A stretch of 61,268 bases of DNA from assembly GCF_029624655.1 (NCBI RefSeq), contig NZ_JARRSA010000021.1:1-61268 (forward strand). The letters are read 5' to 3'. The translations under genes and the position numbers were made by a program. Below, one piece after another: positions 43,113-51,790 of this stretch. Position 1 is the first letter of the stretch. Every line of letters begins with the position of its first letter. The DNA is from Roseicyclus salinarum (GTDB taxonomy: Bacteria > Pseudomonadota > Alphaproteobacteria > Rhodobacterales > Rhodobacteraceae). Under the pieces are notes generated by a model. That model was not told where the DNA came from and ran no database searches. It saw only the letters and a program-made list of their open reading frames with translations.

Positions 43113-44468
43113 TCATGCCGCGCCCGTCCGGTCCAGATCCGCGCCGAGGCCGCGCATCAGGGGCTCGAAGATCGGAAAGGACGTGACGATCGGACCGGCG
43201 TCGTCCACGCTCACGGGGGTGCGGCTCGCCAGTCCGAGGCAAAGGAAGGACATCGCGATCCGGTGGTCGAGATGGGTGGCGCAGGTCGCGCCGCCCGGAA
43301 CGCCCAGAGCGCCGCGCCCCTCGACGATCCACCAGTCGGGACCGTCCTCGACCGTGACGCCGCAGGCGCGCAGGCCGTCGGCCATGGCGGCGATGCGGTC
43401 GCTTTCCTTCACGCGCAACTCCCTGACGCCGCGCATGACGGTCCGCCCCTCGGCGCAGGCGGCGACGACCGACAGGATCGGGTATTCGTCGATCATCGAG
43501 GCCGCCCGCTCGGGCGGGACCTCGACACCCTTCATGTCGGGCGAGAACCGGGCGCGCAGGTCGGCCACCGGTTCGCCGCCCTCTTCGCGCTCGTTTTCGT
43601 AGACGAGGTCAGCCCCCATCTCGCGCAGCGTGGTGAAGAGGCCCGCGCGCGTGGGGTTGAGGCCGATGTTCGGCACCAGCACGTCCGACCCTTCCGCGAT
43701 CAGCGCGGCGCAGACCGGGAAGGCGGCCGAGGACGGGTCGCGCGGGACGACGATGGTCTGGGGCCTGAGGTCGGGGCGCCCCCGCAGCGTGATGACGCGG
43801 CCTTCGGGCGTGACCTCGGTCGCGATCGCTGCGCCGAAGCCCGCCAGCATCCGCTCGGTGTGGTCGCGCGTGGCCTCGGCCTCGATCACCACGGTCTCGC
43901 CCGGCGCGTTCAGGCCGGCCAGAAGGACCGCCGACTTCACCTGCGCCGACGGCACCGGCAGCGTGTAGCGCACCGGCATGGGGTCGGCCGCGCCGATCAC
44001 GGTCATCGGAAGCCGCCCGCCGGCCCGGCCAACGGCCTGCGTCCCGAACAGCGACAGCGGGTCGGTCACGCGCGCCATCGGGCGCTTGCGGAGGCTGGCG
44101 TCGCCGGTGAAGGTCGCGGTGATCGGCGTCGTGGCCATCGCGCCCATGACCAGGCGCACACCGGTGCCGGAATTGCCGCAGTCGATCACGTCCTCGGGCT
44201 CGCCGAAGCCGCCGACGCCTACGCCGTGGACGCTCCAGACGCCGTCTGCGTCCCGGTCCACCTCGGCCCCGAAAGCCTGCATGGCGCGGGCGGTGTCGAG
44301 GACGTCCTGCCCCTCGAGCAGGCCCGTCACCCGCGTCTCGCCCACCGAAAGCGCGCCGAGAATGAGGCTGCGATGCGAGATCGACTTGTCGCCGGGCACG
44401 TCGGCCGTGCCGGTGAGGGGCCCGCCCCTGCGCGCTGTCATCGGAACTGGATCGCCGTGGCCGGACAT
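43113..44468 (-). CDS. aroA: 5-enolpyruvylshikimate-3-phosphate synthase, class II type
   Basis: A 451-residue EPSP synthase, the sixth step of the shikimate pathway. Class II-type motifs are present: [28 protein letters not shown] and NPTR, and overall similarity to the Agrobacterium CP4 enzyme is high. At the position equivalent to CP4 Ala100 (GNAATG) this protein has glycine (GNSGTG), the residue found in glyphosate-sensitive enzymes. The ATG at 44468 follows GGGGAGG. An 81-base gap precedes cmk. Confidence 0.95.
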   Translation of the reverse strand: MSGHGDPVPMTARRGGPLTGTADVPGDKSISHRSLILGALSVGETRVTGLLEGQDVLDTARAMQAFGAEVDRDADGVWSVHGVGVGGFGEPEDVIDCGNSGTGVRLVMGAMATTPITATFTGDASLRKRPMARVTDPLSLFGTQAVGRAGGRLPMTVIGAADPMPVRYTLPVPSAQVKSAVLLAGLNAPGETVVIEAEATRDHTERMLAGFGAAIATEVTPEGRVITLRGRPDLRPQTIVVPRDPSSAAFPVCAALIAEGSDVLVPNIGLNPTRAGLFTTLREMGADLVYENEREEGGEPVADLRARFSPDMKGVEVPPERAASMIDEYPILSVVAACAEGRTVMRGVRELRVKESDRIAAMADGLRACGVTVEDGPDWWIVEGRGALGVPGGATCATHLDHRIAMSFLCLGLASRTPVSVDDAGPIVTSFPIFEPLMRGLGADLDRTGAA

Positions 44469-44551
44469 GCGCCGCCTCCCCTGTCGTCGGTCGCGCGCGT
44501 GATAGACGCGGGCCGGGGCGGCGTCCACACCAAAGCCGTTCGCGCGGGCCG

Positions 44552-45268
44552 CTACAGGCGCCGGAACGTCATGTAATGCGGCACGCGCGCCTCGCGCAGG
44601 GCCTTCTGCTCGTAGCGGGTCGAGATCCAGTCGCCCCACGGCGCGCGCCAGTCGCCCGGCCCCTCGGCCAGCCATTCGAAACCGTGGCGCGGGACCTCCT
44701 GCAGGGTCTGGCGGACGTAGTCGGGAATGTCGGTGGCCACGCGGAACTCCGCGCCCGGCTTCAGCACGCGGGCGAGCGGTCGGAGATGCTCGGGCGTGAC
44801 GAAGCGGCGGCGGTGGTGGCGGGCCTTTGGCCACGGGTCGGGATAGAGCAGGAAGGCCCTGCCGATCGAGGCCTCGGGCAGGACGTCGAACAGGTCGCGC
44901 GCGTCGCCGGGATGGATGCGCAGGTTGTCCACGCCCGCACGGCGGATCTTGCCCAGAAGCATCGCGACGCCGTTGATGTAGGGCTCGCAACCGATGATCC
45001 CGACCTCGGGATGCAGGCCCGCCTGGTGGACCATGTGCTCGCCGCCGCCGAAGCCGACCTCGAGCCAGACCTCGCGCCCGCCGAACATCCCGGCAAGGTC
45101 GAGGGCTCGGCGTTCCGGGTTCGCGTCCCAGTCGACGGGACCGGGCGACAGGGCGTCCAGATCCTCGTCGAGGTAGGCCTCCTGGCTTTCGCGCAGGTGC
45201 TTTCCGCGCCGGCGGCCGTAGAAGTTGCGGCGAGGGCGCTGGGGCGGGGGTTCGGGATCACGCGTCAT
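44552..45268 (-). CDS. trmB: tRNA (guanine-N7-)-methyltransferase
   Basis: A 238-residue SAM-dependent enzyme making m7G46. The basic N-terminus ([11 protein letters not shown]) is followed by the SAM motif [14 protein letters not shown], the CEPYINGV region, and the TrmB signature [17 protein letters not shown]. The C-terminus matches the family. A TTGCTA/TAGGTA promoter with the -10 ending 8 bases before the ATG suggests a leaderless transcript. Confidence 0.95.
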   Translation of the reverse strand: MTRDPEPPPQRPRRNFYGRRRGKHLRESQEAYLDEDLDALSPGPVDWDANPERRALDLAGMFGGREVWLEVGFGGGEHMVHQAGLHPEVGIIGCEPYINGVAMLLGKIRRAGVDNLRIHPGDARDLFDVLPEASIGRAFLLYPDPWPKARHHRRRFVTPEHLRPLARVLKPGAEFRVATDIPDYVRQTLQEVPRHGFEWLAEGPGDWRAPWGDWISTRYEQKALREARVPHYMTFRRL

Positions 45269-45276
45269 GGCCGCGC

Positions 45277-45305
45277 TACCTACTGCGCGGCCGGGGCGTT
45301 AGCAA
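45277..45305 (-). promoter_or_regulatory. Candidate leaderless promoter of trmB
   Basis: TTGCTA (45300-45305) and TAGGTA (45277-45282) lie 17 bases apart on the minus strand; only 8 bases separate the -10 from the ATG. No Shine-Dalgarno precedes the gene. Confidence 0.5.
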
Positions 45306-45345
45306 CGTGGCACGCCGCACCGATTTGGGGCAAAAGCAAGGTACG

Positions 45346-46755
45346 ATGCTGAACGTGATCCTGCCGATCCTCTCCGCCATGCTCGTGGCGCTGGCGCTAT
45401 GGCTGGCGTGGCGCGCGGCCAAGACCGCGCGGACGCCGCAGGCCGCCGTGGGGTGGGTCGTCTTCCTGCTGGCCGCGCCGTATCTCGCCGTGGTCGCCTA
45501 CGCCTTCCTCGGCCCGCACCGCTACGAGTCGCGGCGCCGGGCGCGCAGGCTGAGCCGGAAGCTCTTCGACGACCACCGCAGCGACTGGCCGGACGCAATC
45601 GGCAACGACCCGCTCGCCATCAACCTGCGCCCCTTCGAGCAGGTCGCGGGCCTGCCGGTCGTGCGCGGCAACAGGGCGGCCCTCCTGGTCGACGGGCAGG
45701 AGACCTTCGACGCGCTTTTCGAGGCCATCGACGCGGCACGGCATTACCTGCTGGTGCAGTTCTACATCTACCGCGACGACGCGCTCGGCCGGAAGATGGC
45801 GGACCACCTGATCGAGGCGGCCCGGCGCGGCGTGAGCGTGCGGCTTGGCTACGATGTCTTCGGCTCGTTCGGCCTGGGGCGCGGGCTCCTGCGGGAGATG
45901 TCGCAGGCCGGAATCGAGGTCATGAGCACCCGCCGGGGCGGGCCGATCGAGCGGCGCTTCCAGGTCAATTTCCGCAACCACCGGAAGGTCGTCATCGCCG
46001 ACGGGCGCGTGGGCTTCCTCGGCGGTCTGAACGTGGGCGACGAATACATGGGTCGCGATCCCGCCTACGGGGCGTGGCGCGACACGTTCTGCCGGATCGA
46101 GGGCCCGATGGTCACGCAACTGCAGCTGATCTTCGCCGAAGACTGGCACTGGGTCACCGGTGAGGTCCTGCGCGACATCCTCGACTGGTCTTCCGAGGAC
46201 GGTCCGGGCGGGATGGACGGGCTGATCGTGGCGACGGGGCCGATCGACACCGAGGATACCGGCAGCGCGATGCTGTTCTCGACGCTGGCCGCCGCGCGGT
46301 CGCGGATCTGGGTCTCGACGCCCTACCTCGTGCCGGACCTCGCGACGCTCACCGCGCTGAAACATGCCGCGATCGAGGGCAAGGAGGTGCGCATCCTCGT
46401 GCCAGACGCGATCGACCATTACCTGCCGTGGCTCGCGGCCTTCGCCTATTTCGACGAGCTTCTGGAGGCCGGCGTCGAGATCTGGCGCTACCGCGAGGGA
46501 TTTCTGCACCAGAAGGCGTTCCTGATCGACGACGGGCTGGCGGCGGTGGGCACGCACAACCTCGACCACCGGTCGTCTCAGCTGAACTTCGAGACGATGG
46601 CCTATTTCTTCGACAAGGGGTTCTGCGCCGAGCTGGAGGCGGTCCTGCGCAAGGATTTCGCCCGCGCCGTCCGGCTGGAGAAGACGCTGGACGAACAACC
46701 TCTGCGCCTTCGCATCGCCGCACCGGTCGCGCGGCTGATGGCGCCCGTCCTTTAG
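45346..46755 (+). CDS. cls: Cardiolipin synthase (phospholipase D family)
   Basis: A 469-residue phospholipase-D-type cardiolipin synthase. Two N-terminal membrane helices (about residues 2-20 and 34-54) precede two HKD motifs: NHRKVVIADGRVGFLGG and LHQKAFLIDDGLAAVGTHN. Each supplies His, Lys and Asp to one active site, which joins two phosphatidylglycerols. The ATG at 45346 has AAGG upstream; the frame is open to a GTG at 45307. The following gene is an EEP-family phosphodiesterase, as in the E. coli clsB-ybhP pair. Confidence 0.92.
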   Translation: MLNVILPILSAMLVALALWLAWRAAKTARTPQAAVGWVVFLLAAPYLAVVAYAFLGPHRYESRRRARRLSRKLFDDHRSDWPDAIGNDPLAINLRPFEQVAGLPVVRGNRAALLVDGQETFDALFEAIDAARHYLLVQFYIYRDDALGRKMADHLIEAARRGVSVRLGYDVFGSFGLGRGLLREMSQAGIEVMSTRRGGPIERRFQVNFRNHRKVVIADGRVGFLGGLNVGDEYMGRDPAYGAWRDTFCRIEGPMVTQLQLIFAEDWHWVTGEVLRDILDWSSEDGPGGMDGLIVATGPIDTEDTGSAMLFSTLAAARSRIWVSTPYLVPDLATLTALKHAAIEGKEVRILVPDAIDHYLPWLAAFAYFDELLEAGVEIWRYREGFLHQKAFLIDDGLAAVGTHNLDHRSSQLNFETMAYFFDKGFCAELEAVLRKDFARAVRLEKTLDEQPLRLRIAAPVARLMAPVL

Positions 46756-46769
46756 GGGGAGCGCATCGC

Positions 46770-47456
46770 GTGAGGATCGTCAGCTACAACATCCGCAAGG
46801 CCGTCGGACTGGACGGGCGCCGCGACCCCGAGCGGGTGCAGAAGGTGCTGATCGACTCGCAGGCCGACGTGCTGGTGCTGCAGGAGGCGGACCGGCGCAT
46901 GGCGCCCCGGCCCTCGGCCCTGCCAAAGGCCATCCTCGAGGCCGAGACGCCCTACCGCGTGGCCGACGTCGCGGTCACGGACGTGAGCCTCGGCTGGCAT
47001 GGCAACGCGGTGCTGGTGCATCGCGACCTCGCCATCCGCGAGACCGCGCGCATCCCCCTGCCGGGACTGGAGCCGCGCGGCGCGGTGCGGGTGGAGGTCG
47101 AGGGGCCGTTCGGCTTGATTTCGGTGGTCGGCGCGCATCTGGGGCTGTTGCGGAAGTGGCGCCGCCTCCAGCTTCATGCGCTGCGCGAGCATCTGGAGCG
47201 TACCGACCATGACCGGATGCTCATCGCCGGGGATTTCAACGAATGGTCGCCGAACTCGGGGTTCGAGCCGCTCGGCCCGGATTTCGACGTGGTGTCGCCG
47301 GGGCGGAGCTTCCACGCGTCCTACCCGGTGGCAGCCCTCGACCGGTTCGCGCACGGACCCGGCCTGCGGCTGACCGAAACCGGCGTGATCCGCGAGGGCG
47401 CGGCGCGCCACGCCTCGGACCACCTGCCTGTCTGGGCGCGGATCGCGCCGGCCTGA
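46770..47456 (+). CDS. Endonuclease/exonuclease/phosphatase (EEP) family protein
   Basis: A 228-residue EEP-fold phosphodiesterase. The metal and catalytic residues appear in order: SYNIRKAVG near residue 5, VLQEADRR near 37, IAGDFNEW near 150 and the final SDHLPVWA. No signal peptide, so it is probably cytoplasmic. It begins with GTG 14 bases after cls, following GGGGGAG, and is probably co-transcribed with it. Comparison with E. coli YbhP suggests a link to phospholipid or nucleotide turnover; the substrate is unknown. Confidence 0.88.
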   Translation: MRIVSYNIRKAVGLDGRRDPERVQKVLIDSQADVLVLQEADRRMAPRPSALPKAILEAETPYRVADVAVTDVSLGWHGNAVLVHRDLAIRETARIPLPGLEPRGAVRVEVEGPFGLISVVGAHLGLLRKWRRLQLHALREHLERTDHDRMLIAGDFNEWSPNSGFEPLGPDFDVVSPGRSFHASYPVAALDRFAHGPGLRLTETGVIREGAARHASDHLPVWARIAPA

Positions 47457-47475
47457 GGACCGGCGCGACGCCGTT

Positions 47476-48642
47476 TCAGACCGCGGCCTTCAGCGCCTCG
47501 GTCAGGTCCGTGCGCTCCCAGCTGAAGCCGCCGTCGGCCTCGGGCTGGCGTCCGAAATGGCCGTAGGCGGCGGTGCGCTGGTAGATCGGGCGGTTCAGCG
47601 CGAGGTGCGTGCGGATGCCGCGCGGCGTGAGGTCCATGCAGTCGCGCACGGCCTTCTCGATCCGCTCCTCGTCGACGAGGCCGGTGCCGTGGGTGTCGGC
47701 ATAGACCGACAGCGGCTCGGCCACGCCGATGGCGTAGGACAGCTGAAGCGTGCAGCGCCGCGCGAGGCCCGCCGCGACGACGTTCTTCGCGAGATAGCGC
47801 GCGGCATAGGCTGCCGAGCGGTCCACCTTCGTCGGATCCTTGCCCGAGAACGCGCCGCCGCCATGGGGCGCCGCGCCACCGTAGGTGTCCACGATGATCT
47901 TGCGCCCGGTAAGGCCCGCATCGCCGTCGGGGCCGCCGATGACGAACTTGCCCGTGGGGTTCACCCACCATTTCGTCGCCTCGGTGATCCAGCTCGTGGG
48001 CAGGACCTCGCGGATGTAGGGCTCGACCACGGCGCGCACGTCGTCCGAGGTCATGTCCTCGTCGAGGTGCTGCGTGGACAGGACGATCGACGTGACTTCG
48101 ACGGGCTTGCCGCCCTCGTAGCGCAGGGTGAGCTGGCTTTTCGCGTCGGGGCCGAGCGTGGGCTCCTCGCCCGATTTGCGCACTTCGGCGAGGCGGCGCA
48201 GGATCGCGTGGGAATAAAGGATCGGCGCGGGCATCAGCTCGGGCGTCTCGTCGACGGCGTAGCCGAACATGATGCCCTGGTCGCCCGCCCCGTCGGTGTC
48301 CACGCCCTGCGCGATATGCGCCGACTGCTCGTGCAGGAAGTTCAAGACGTGGCAGGTGTTCCAGTGGAACTTGTCCTGCTCGTAGCCGATATCCTTGATG
48401 CAGTCGCGGGCGATCTCGCCGATCTTGCCCATGAAGGTCTTGAGGCGTTCCTTGTCGCTCAGGCCCACTTCGCCGCCGATGACGACCATGCCGGTGGTGG
48501 CGAAGGTCTCGCAGGCGACGCGGGCCTCGGGCTCCTCTGAGAGGAAGGCGTCGAGGACGGCATCGGAAATCCGGTCGCAGACCTTGTCGGGGTGGCCCTC
48601 CGAGACGGACTCGGAGGTGAAGATGTAGTTTTCGCGGGCCAT
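47476..48642 (-). CDS. metK: S-adenosylmethionine synthetase
   Basis: A 388-residue MetK, making SAM from methionine and ATP. Motifs present are [16 protein letters not shown] at the start, [12 protein letters not shown], the [16 protein letters not shown] loop and the C-terminal domain. The start at 48642 is chosen since GGAG lies at the right distance; another in-frame ATG at 48657 overlaps that Shine-Dalgarno and the riboswitch, so it is unlikely. Controlled by a SAM/SAH riboswitch in its leader. Confidence 0.97.
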   Translation of the reverse strand: MARENYIFTSESVSEGHPDKVCDRISDAVLDAFLSEEPEARVACETFATTGMVVIGGEVGLSDKERLKTFMGKIGEIARDCIKDIGYEQDKFHWNTCHVLNFLHEQSAHIAQGVDTDGAGDQGIMFGYAVDETPELMPAPILYSHAILRRLAEVRKSGEEPTLGPDAKSQLTLRYEGGKPVEVTSIVLSTQHLDEDMTSDDVRAVVEPYIREVLPTSWITEATKWWVNPTGKFVIGGPDGDAGLTGRKIIVDTYGGAAPHGGGAFSGKDPTKVDRSAAYAARYLAKNVVAAGLARRCTLQLSYAIGVAEPLSVYADTHGTGLVDEERIEKAVRDCMDLTPRGIRTHLALNRPIYQRTAAYGHFGRQPEADGGFSWERTDLTEALKAAV

Positions 48643-48650
48643 GGGGAAGT

Positions 48651-48694
48651 GCTCCATTACATGTCGGTCCCCACGCCAGGAAGCCGTTGTGGGG
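48651..48694 (-). ncRNA. SAM/SAH riboswitch in the metK leader
   Basis: On the minus strand the leader reads CCCCAC, then AACGGCTTCCTGGC, then GTGGGG, a linker, and AATGGAGCAC. The six-base-pair stem, the conserved AACGGCUUCCUGGC loop and the downstream UGGAGCA that pairs into the loop to make a pseudoknot match the SAM/SAH riboswitch known from Rhodobacterales metK leaders. UGGAGCA includes the metK Shine-Dalgarno (48651-48657), so SAM or SAH binding should block translation. The start of the transcript predicted from the promoter falls right at the stem. Confidence 0.9.
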
Positions 48695-48701
48695 TCGCGA
48701 A

Positions 48702-48730
48702 GCCTTACGCTGACCGCCCCCGGTGATCAA
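48702..48730 (-). promoter_or_regulatory. Candidate metK promoter
   Basis: TTGATC (48725-48730) and TAAGGC (48702-48707) are 17 bases apart. Transcription would start at about 48695, so the riboswitch forms the very 5' end of the mRNA. It lies just past the end of lnt. Confidence 0.65.
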
Positions 48731-48751
48731 TGGGGCTTTTTCCGCCGCGCG

Positions 48752-50287
48752 TCAGCGCGATGTCCGCCGTGCCGCGAACATGATGGCGCAGGCCAGCGCC
48801 AACGTCAGAAGGAGCGCGGGCAGATCGCCCCACCGCGCGTAGGGCGTGGGCGGCGCGGGCGGCGGAAGCCGGGCGTCGATGACCCCGGCCTCGCCAAGCC
48901 CGAGCGACCGCACGACCCGTCCGCGCGCGTCGATCACCGCCGAGACGCCGGTATTGGCGGCGCGCAGGACCGGCAGCCCCTGCTCGGCGGCCCTGAGGCG
49001 CGCGAGGGCGAGGTGCTGCCACGGTCCCGAGAAGGTGCCGAACCATGCGTCGTTGGTGACATGCGCCATCCAGTCCGGCCTCCGGGGCAGATCGCGGATG
49101 TAGCCGGGAAAGATCGCCTCGTAGCAGATCATCGGAAAGGCGCGGCCGAGGCGCGGCCCGAGGTCCAGCGCGGCCGGTCCGGGGCCAGGCCGGTAGCCTG
49201 CGGGCATCACCGCGGCGAGCGCGCGGATGTCCAGCCGCTCGGCCAGCCCCTGAAGCGGGACGTATTCGCCGAAGGGCACGAGGTGGTGCTTGTCGTAGAG
49301 CGCCGTGACCGATCCGCCGGGGTCGAGGACCGCGAGGCTGTTTCGCACGGTGAAGTCCTCGAAGCGCTGGACGCCGACCATGACCTGCGCCGCGCCGGCG
49401 GCCTGCGACAGCTGCAGGCGCGCGACGTCGGAGCGGCCGAGTAGGACCGGAAGGCTGGTCTCGGGCCAGACCACGAGGTCGGGCGTGCCGAGGTCGGGAT
49501 CGGCGGGCGCCGCCGTCAGGTCGCGGCCCCGCTGCCAGAACACCGGGATCATGTCCTCGCGCCATTTCAGGTGCTGGGGCGCGTTGGGCTGGACCAGCCG
49601 CACGACCGGCGCATCGGACCCGGCCTGCGGCGCCTGCGCGACCGGCAGGACGTAGGGGGCGAAGAGCACCGGCAGGCCGAGCGCGGCGGCCAGCGCGGCG
49701 CGCCGGTCGAGAAGCGCCGCCGCCCAGAGCGAAGCCACGAGGGTCACGGCCAGCGTCATGCCGTGCGCGCCGAGGAGGCCGCCGAGCTGCAGCCATGGCG
49801 TGTCGATCAGCGCATGTCCCGGCAGCGCCCATGGAAAGCCCGTCAGGGCCGTGGAGCGCACCACCTCGGCCAGCGTCAGAAGCGGCGCGAAAAGCGCGAT
49901 CCGGGGCATCGTCCCGCGCGCGAGGCGCAGCGTCCCCCATCCCGCCGCAGCCCAGAACAGCGCCAGCCCCACCGCGAAGAGGACCAGCGCGAAGGGCGCC
50001 ATCCAGCCGTGGCGCGCGGCGTCCACGAAGAACGGCTCGACGATCCAGTGCAGCGACAGCGCGAAATGCCCAGCGCCGCCGGCCAGCCCTCGCAGGAACC
50101 CGGCCCGCGCGTCCGGCGCCAGCGCGACCAGAAGCGCAAGCGCCGCAAGCCCGAGCGGCATGGCGAGCCACAGGTCGAACGGCGCCTGCCCGAGCCCCGC
50201 GAGAAGGCCCGAGGCGAAGGCCGCAGGAAGGGCCGCGCGGCCGCGCAGCCCCTCCAGCGATGCGGCAAGGCCGCCTGCCGGTCTCAT
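48752..50287 (-). CDS. lnt: Apolipoprotein N-acyltransferase
   Basis: A 511-residue Lnt with about six N-terminal helices and a periplasmic nitrilase domain that N-acylates lipoproteins. The Glu-Lys-Cys catalytic residues are visible in VVWPETSLP, YDKHHLVPFGEYVP and PMICYEAIFP. One C-terminal helix closes the protein. Its ATG overlaps the corC stop by four bases (ATGA), placing it last in the phoH-ybeY-corC-lnt unit. Confidence 0.95.
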   Translation of the reverse strand: MRPAGGLAASLEGLRGRAALPAAFASGLLAGLGQAPFDLWLAMPLGLAALALLVALAPDARAGFLRGLAGGAGHFALSLHWIVEPFFVDAARHGWMAPFALVLFAVGLALFWAAAGWGTLRLARGTMPRIALFAPLLTLAEVVRSTALTGFPWALPGHALIDTPWLQLGGLLGAHGMTLAVTLVASLWAAALLDRRAALAAALGLPVLFAPYVLPVAQAPQAGSDAPVVRLVQPNAPQHLKWREDMIPVFWQRGRDLTAAPADPDLGTPDLVVWPETSLPVLLGRSDVARLQLSQAAGAAQVMVGVQRFEDFTVRNSLAVLDPGGSVTALYDKHHLVPFGEYVPLQGLAERLDIRALAAVMPAGYRPGPGPAALDLGPRLGRAFPMICYEAIFPGYIRDLPRRPDWMAHVTNDAWFGTFSGPWQHLALARLRAAEQGLPVLRAANTGVSAVIDARGRVVRSLGLGEAGVIDARLPPPAPPTPYARWGDLPALLLTLALACAIMFAARRTSR

Positions 50288-51183
50288 TCGGCGGTCATGT
50301 CCCTCGGCCTGCGCACCCGAAGACGCTTGATCCGGCGCGGATCGGCGTCGATCACCTCGAACTCGACGCCGGAAGGATGCGGCACGACCTCGCCACGTGC
50401 GGGAACGCGGCCCGTCAGCAGAAAAACGAGACCGCCAAGCGTATCGACTTCCTCCTCGTCGTCCACCGCGGCGAGGTCGATCCCGATCTCGGCCTGGAAT
50501 TCGTCGAGCGGGGTGCGCGCCAGCGCGAGCCACGAATGGTCGCCTTCGCGGCTCCAGGTCTGGGCCTCCTCGATGTCGTGCTCGTCCTCGATCTCGCCGA
50601 TCACCTGTTCGATGAGATCCTCGATCGTCAACAGCCCGTCCACGCCGCCGTATTCGTCGATCACGAGCGCCATGTGCGTGCGGTCGGTCTGCATCTTGGT
50701 GAGCAGGACCCCGATCGGCATGGAGGGCGGCGCGAACAGCAGCGGACGCAGCATCGTGCGAAGCGAGAAGCTGCCATTGGCCTTGTCGAAGCCGTAGCGC
50801 AGGGCGACGTCCTTGAGGTGCACCAGCCCCACCGGCACGTCGAGCGCGCCGTCGTAGACCGGCAGGCGCGTCATGCCGCTTTCGCGGAAGGTCTCGACCA
50901 GTTCGGGAAGCGTCGCGTCGCAGGAGACCGACACGATCTCGGCACGCGGGATCGCCACGTCCTCCACCCGCATTCGCCGCAGGTTGGACATGCCGAAGGG
51001 ACGCGTGCCTGCGCCACGCGCCTCGGGCCAGGAACTGGCGGCGCCGTGCGCTTCGTCGGGTTCGCCTTGAGGGGGACCGCCAAACAGGCGGGCGAGGAAA
51101 CCGGGTCTTTGGCCCGGAGGCTCATCCTCGTCGATCTGCGCGCCATGCGCCGCCGAAGACGAGGGATCAGGGTTCGAGCTCAT
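50284..51183 (-). CDS. corC: CBS-domain hemolysin-like protein (CorC/YbeX)
   Basis: A 299-residue soluble CorC/YbeX. After a Pro/Gly-rich N-terminal tail it has two CBS domains (VEDVAIPRAEIVSV and LLTKMQTDRTHMALVIDEYGG regions) and a C-terminal CorC_HlyC domain (EEVDTLGGLVFLLTGRVP). The ATG at 51183 follows a strong AAAGGAG; a longer frame to 51219 is less likely. It is implicated in magnesium/cobalt homeostasis and ribosome-linked functions. Confidence 0.93.
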   Translation of the reverse strand: MSSNPDPSSSAAHGAQIDEDEPPGQRPGFLARLFGGPPQGEPDEAHGAASSWPEARGAGTRPFGMSNLRRMRVEDVAIPRAEIVSVSCDATLPELVETFRESGMTRLPVYDGALDVPVGLVHLKDVALRYGFDKANGSFSLRTMLRPLLFAPPSMPIGVLLTKMQTDRTHMALVIDEYGGVDGLLTIEDLIEQVIGEIEDEHDIEEAQTWSREGDHSWLALARTPLDEFQAEIGIDLAAVDDEEEVDTLGGLVFLLTGRVPARGEVVPHPSGVEFEVIDADPRRIKRLRVRRPRDMTAE

Positions 51184-51228
51184 CGCTCCTTTCCAACACG
51201 TTGGCCGGGCTTTGATCACCCGTTGCGG

Positions 51229-51726
51229 TCAATATGGGTCAGGAACCCCCAGTCTTGCAAGGACATGCGTCTCGAGGCGCTCCATCAATTCCGCGTCGGC
51301 GTCGGTTTCGTGGTCGAATCCGAGCAGATGGAGAAGCCCGTGCACCAGAAGATGGGCGACATGATGATCGAGGGGCCGTCCCGCGGCCTCCGCCTCGCGG
51401 CGGCAAGTCTCGTAGGCGAGCGCGATGTCGCCCAGCTCCTCGGGGGGACCGGCGGGATCCGGCCGGGGGAGGTCGGGCATCGCGCCCGGCACCTCGGCGC
51501 CCCGCTCTTCCGAGGGCCAGGACAGCACGTTCGTCGGCTGCGCCTTGCCGCGAAACTCGGCGTTCAGGCCGGCGATGCGGGCGTCGTCGCAGGCGAGGAT
51601 GCTGACAGAGAAGCGCGCGGGGTCGAGGTCGAGCTGGCGCAGCGCCGTCTCGCAGGCCTCGGGCGCGAGGGCCTCGAGCGCTGTTTCCTCCCAGGCGGGG
51701 GCGTCGATGAGGATGTCGATTTCCAT
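51229..51726 (-). CDS. ybeY: Endoribonuclease/rRNA maturation factor YbeY
   Basis: A 165-residue YbeY, a zinc enzyme involved in 16S rRNA 3' maturation and quality control. The zinc motif HLLVHGLLHLLGFDHE lies near residues 127-142. The ATG at 51726 has AGGAG at the right spacing. Its segment from residue 85-100 is proline-rich and somewhat longer than in E. coli. Typical neighbour of phoH and corC. Confidence 0.94.
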   Translation of the reverse strand: MEIDILIDAPAWEETALEALAPEACETALRQLDLDPARFSVSILACDDARIAGLNAEFRGKAQPTNVLSWPSEERGAEVPGAMPDLPRPDPAGPPEELGDIALAYETCRREAEAAGRPLDHHVAHLLVHGLLHLLGFDHETDADAELMERLETHVLARLGVPDPY

Positions 51727-51790
51727 GACGCCGCTCCTGCCCGCCGACGGGGCCCTCGTCAATCGCCGGACCGCGGCGGCGGCGCGGGCT

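Noticed and set aside
48651-48657. ATG at 48657 as the metK start
   Set aside because: It lies within the riboswitch pseudoknot strand and overlaps the Shine-Dalgarno used by the ATG at 48642; no ribosome-binding site precedes it.
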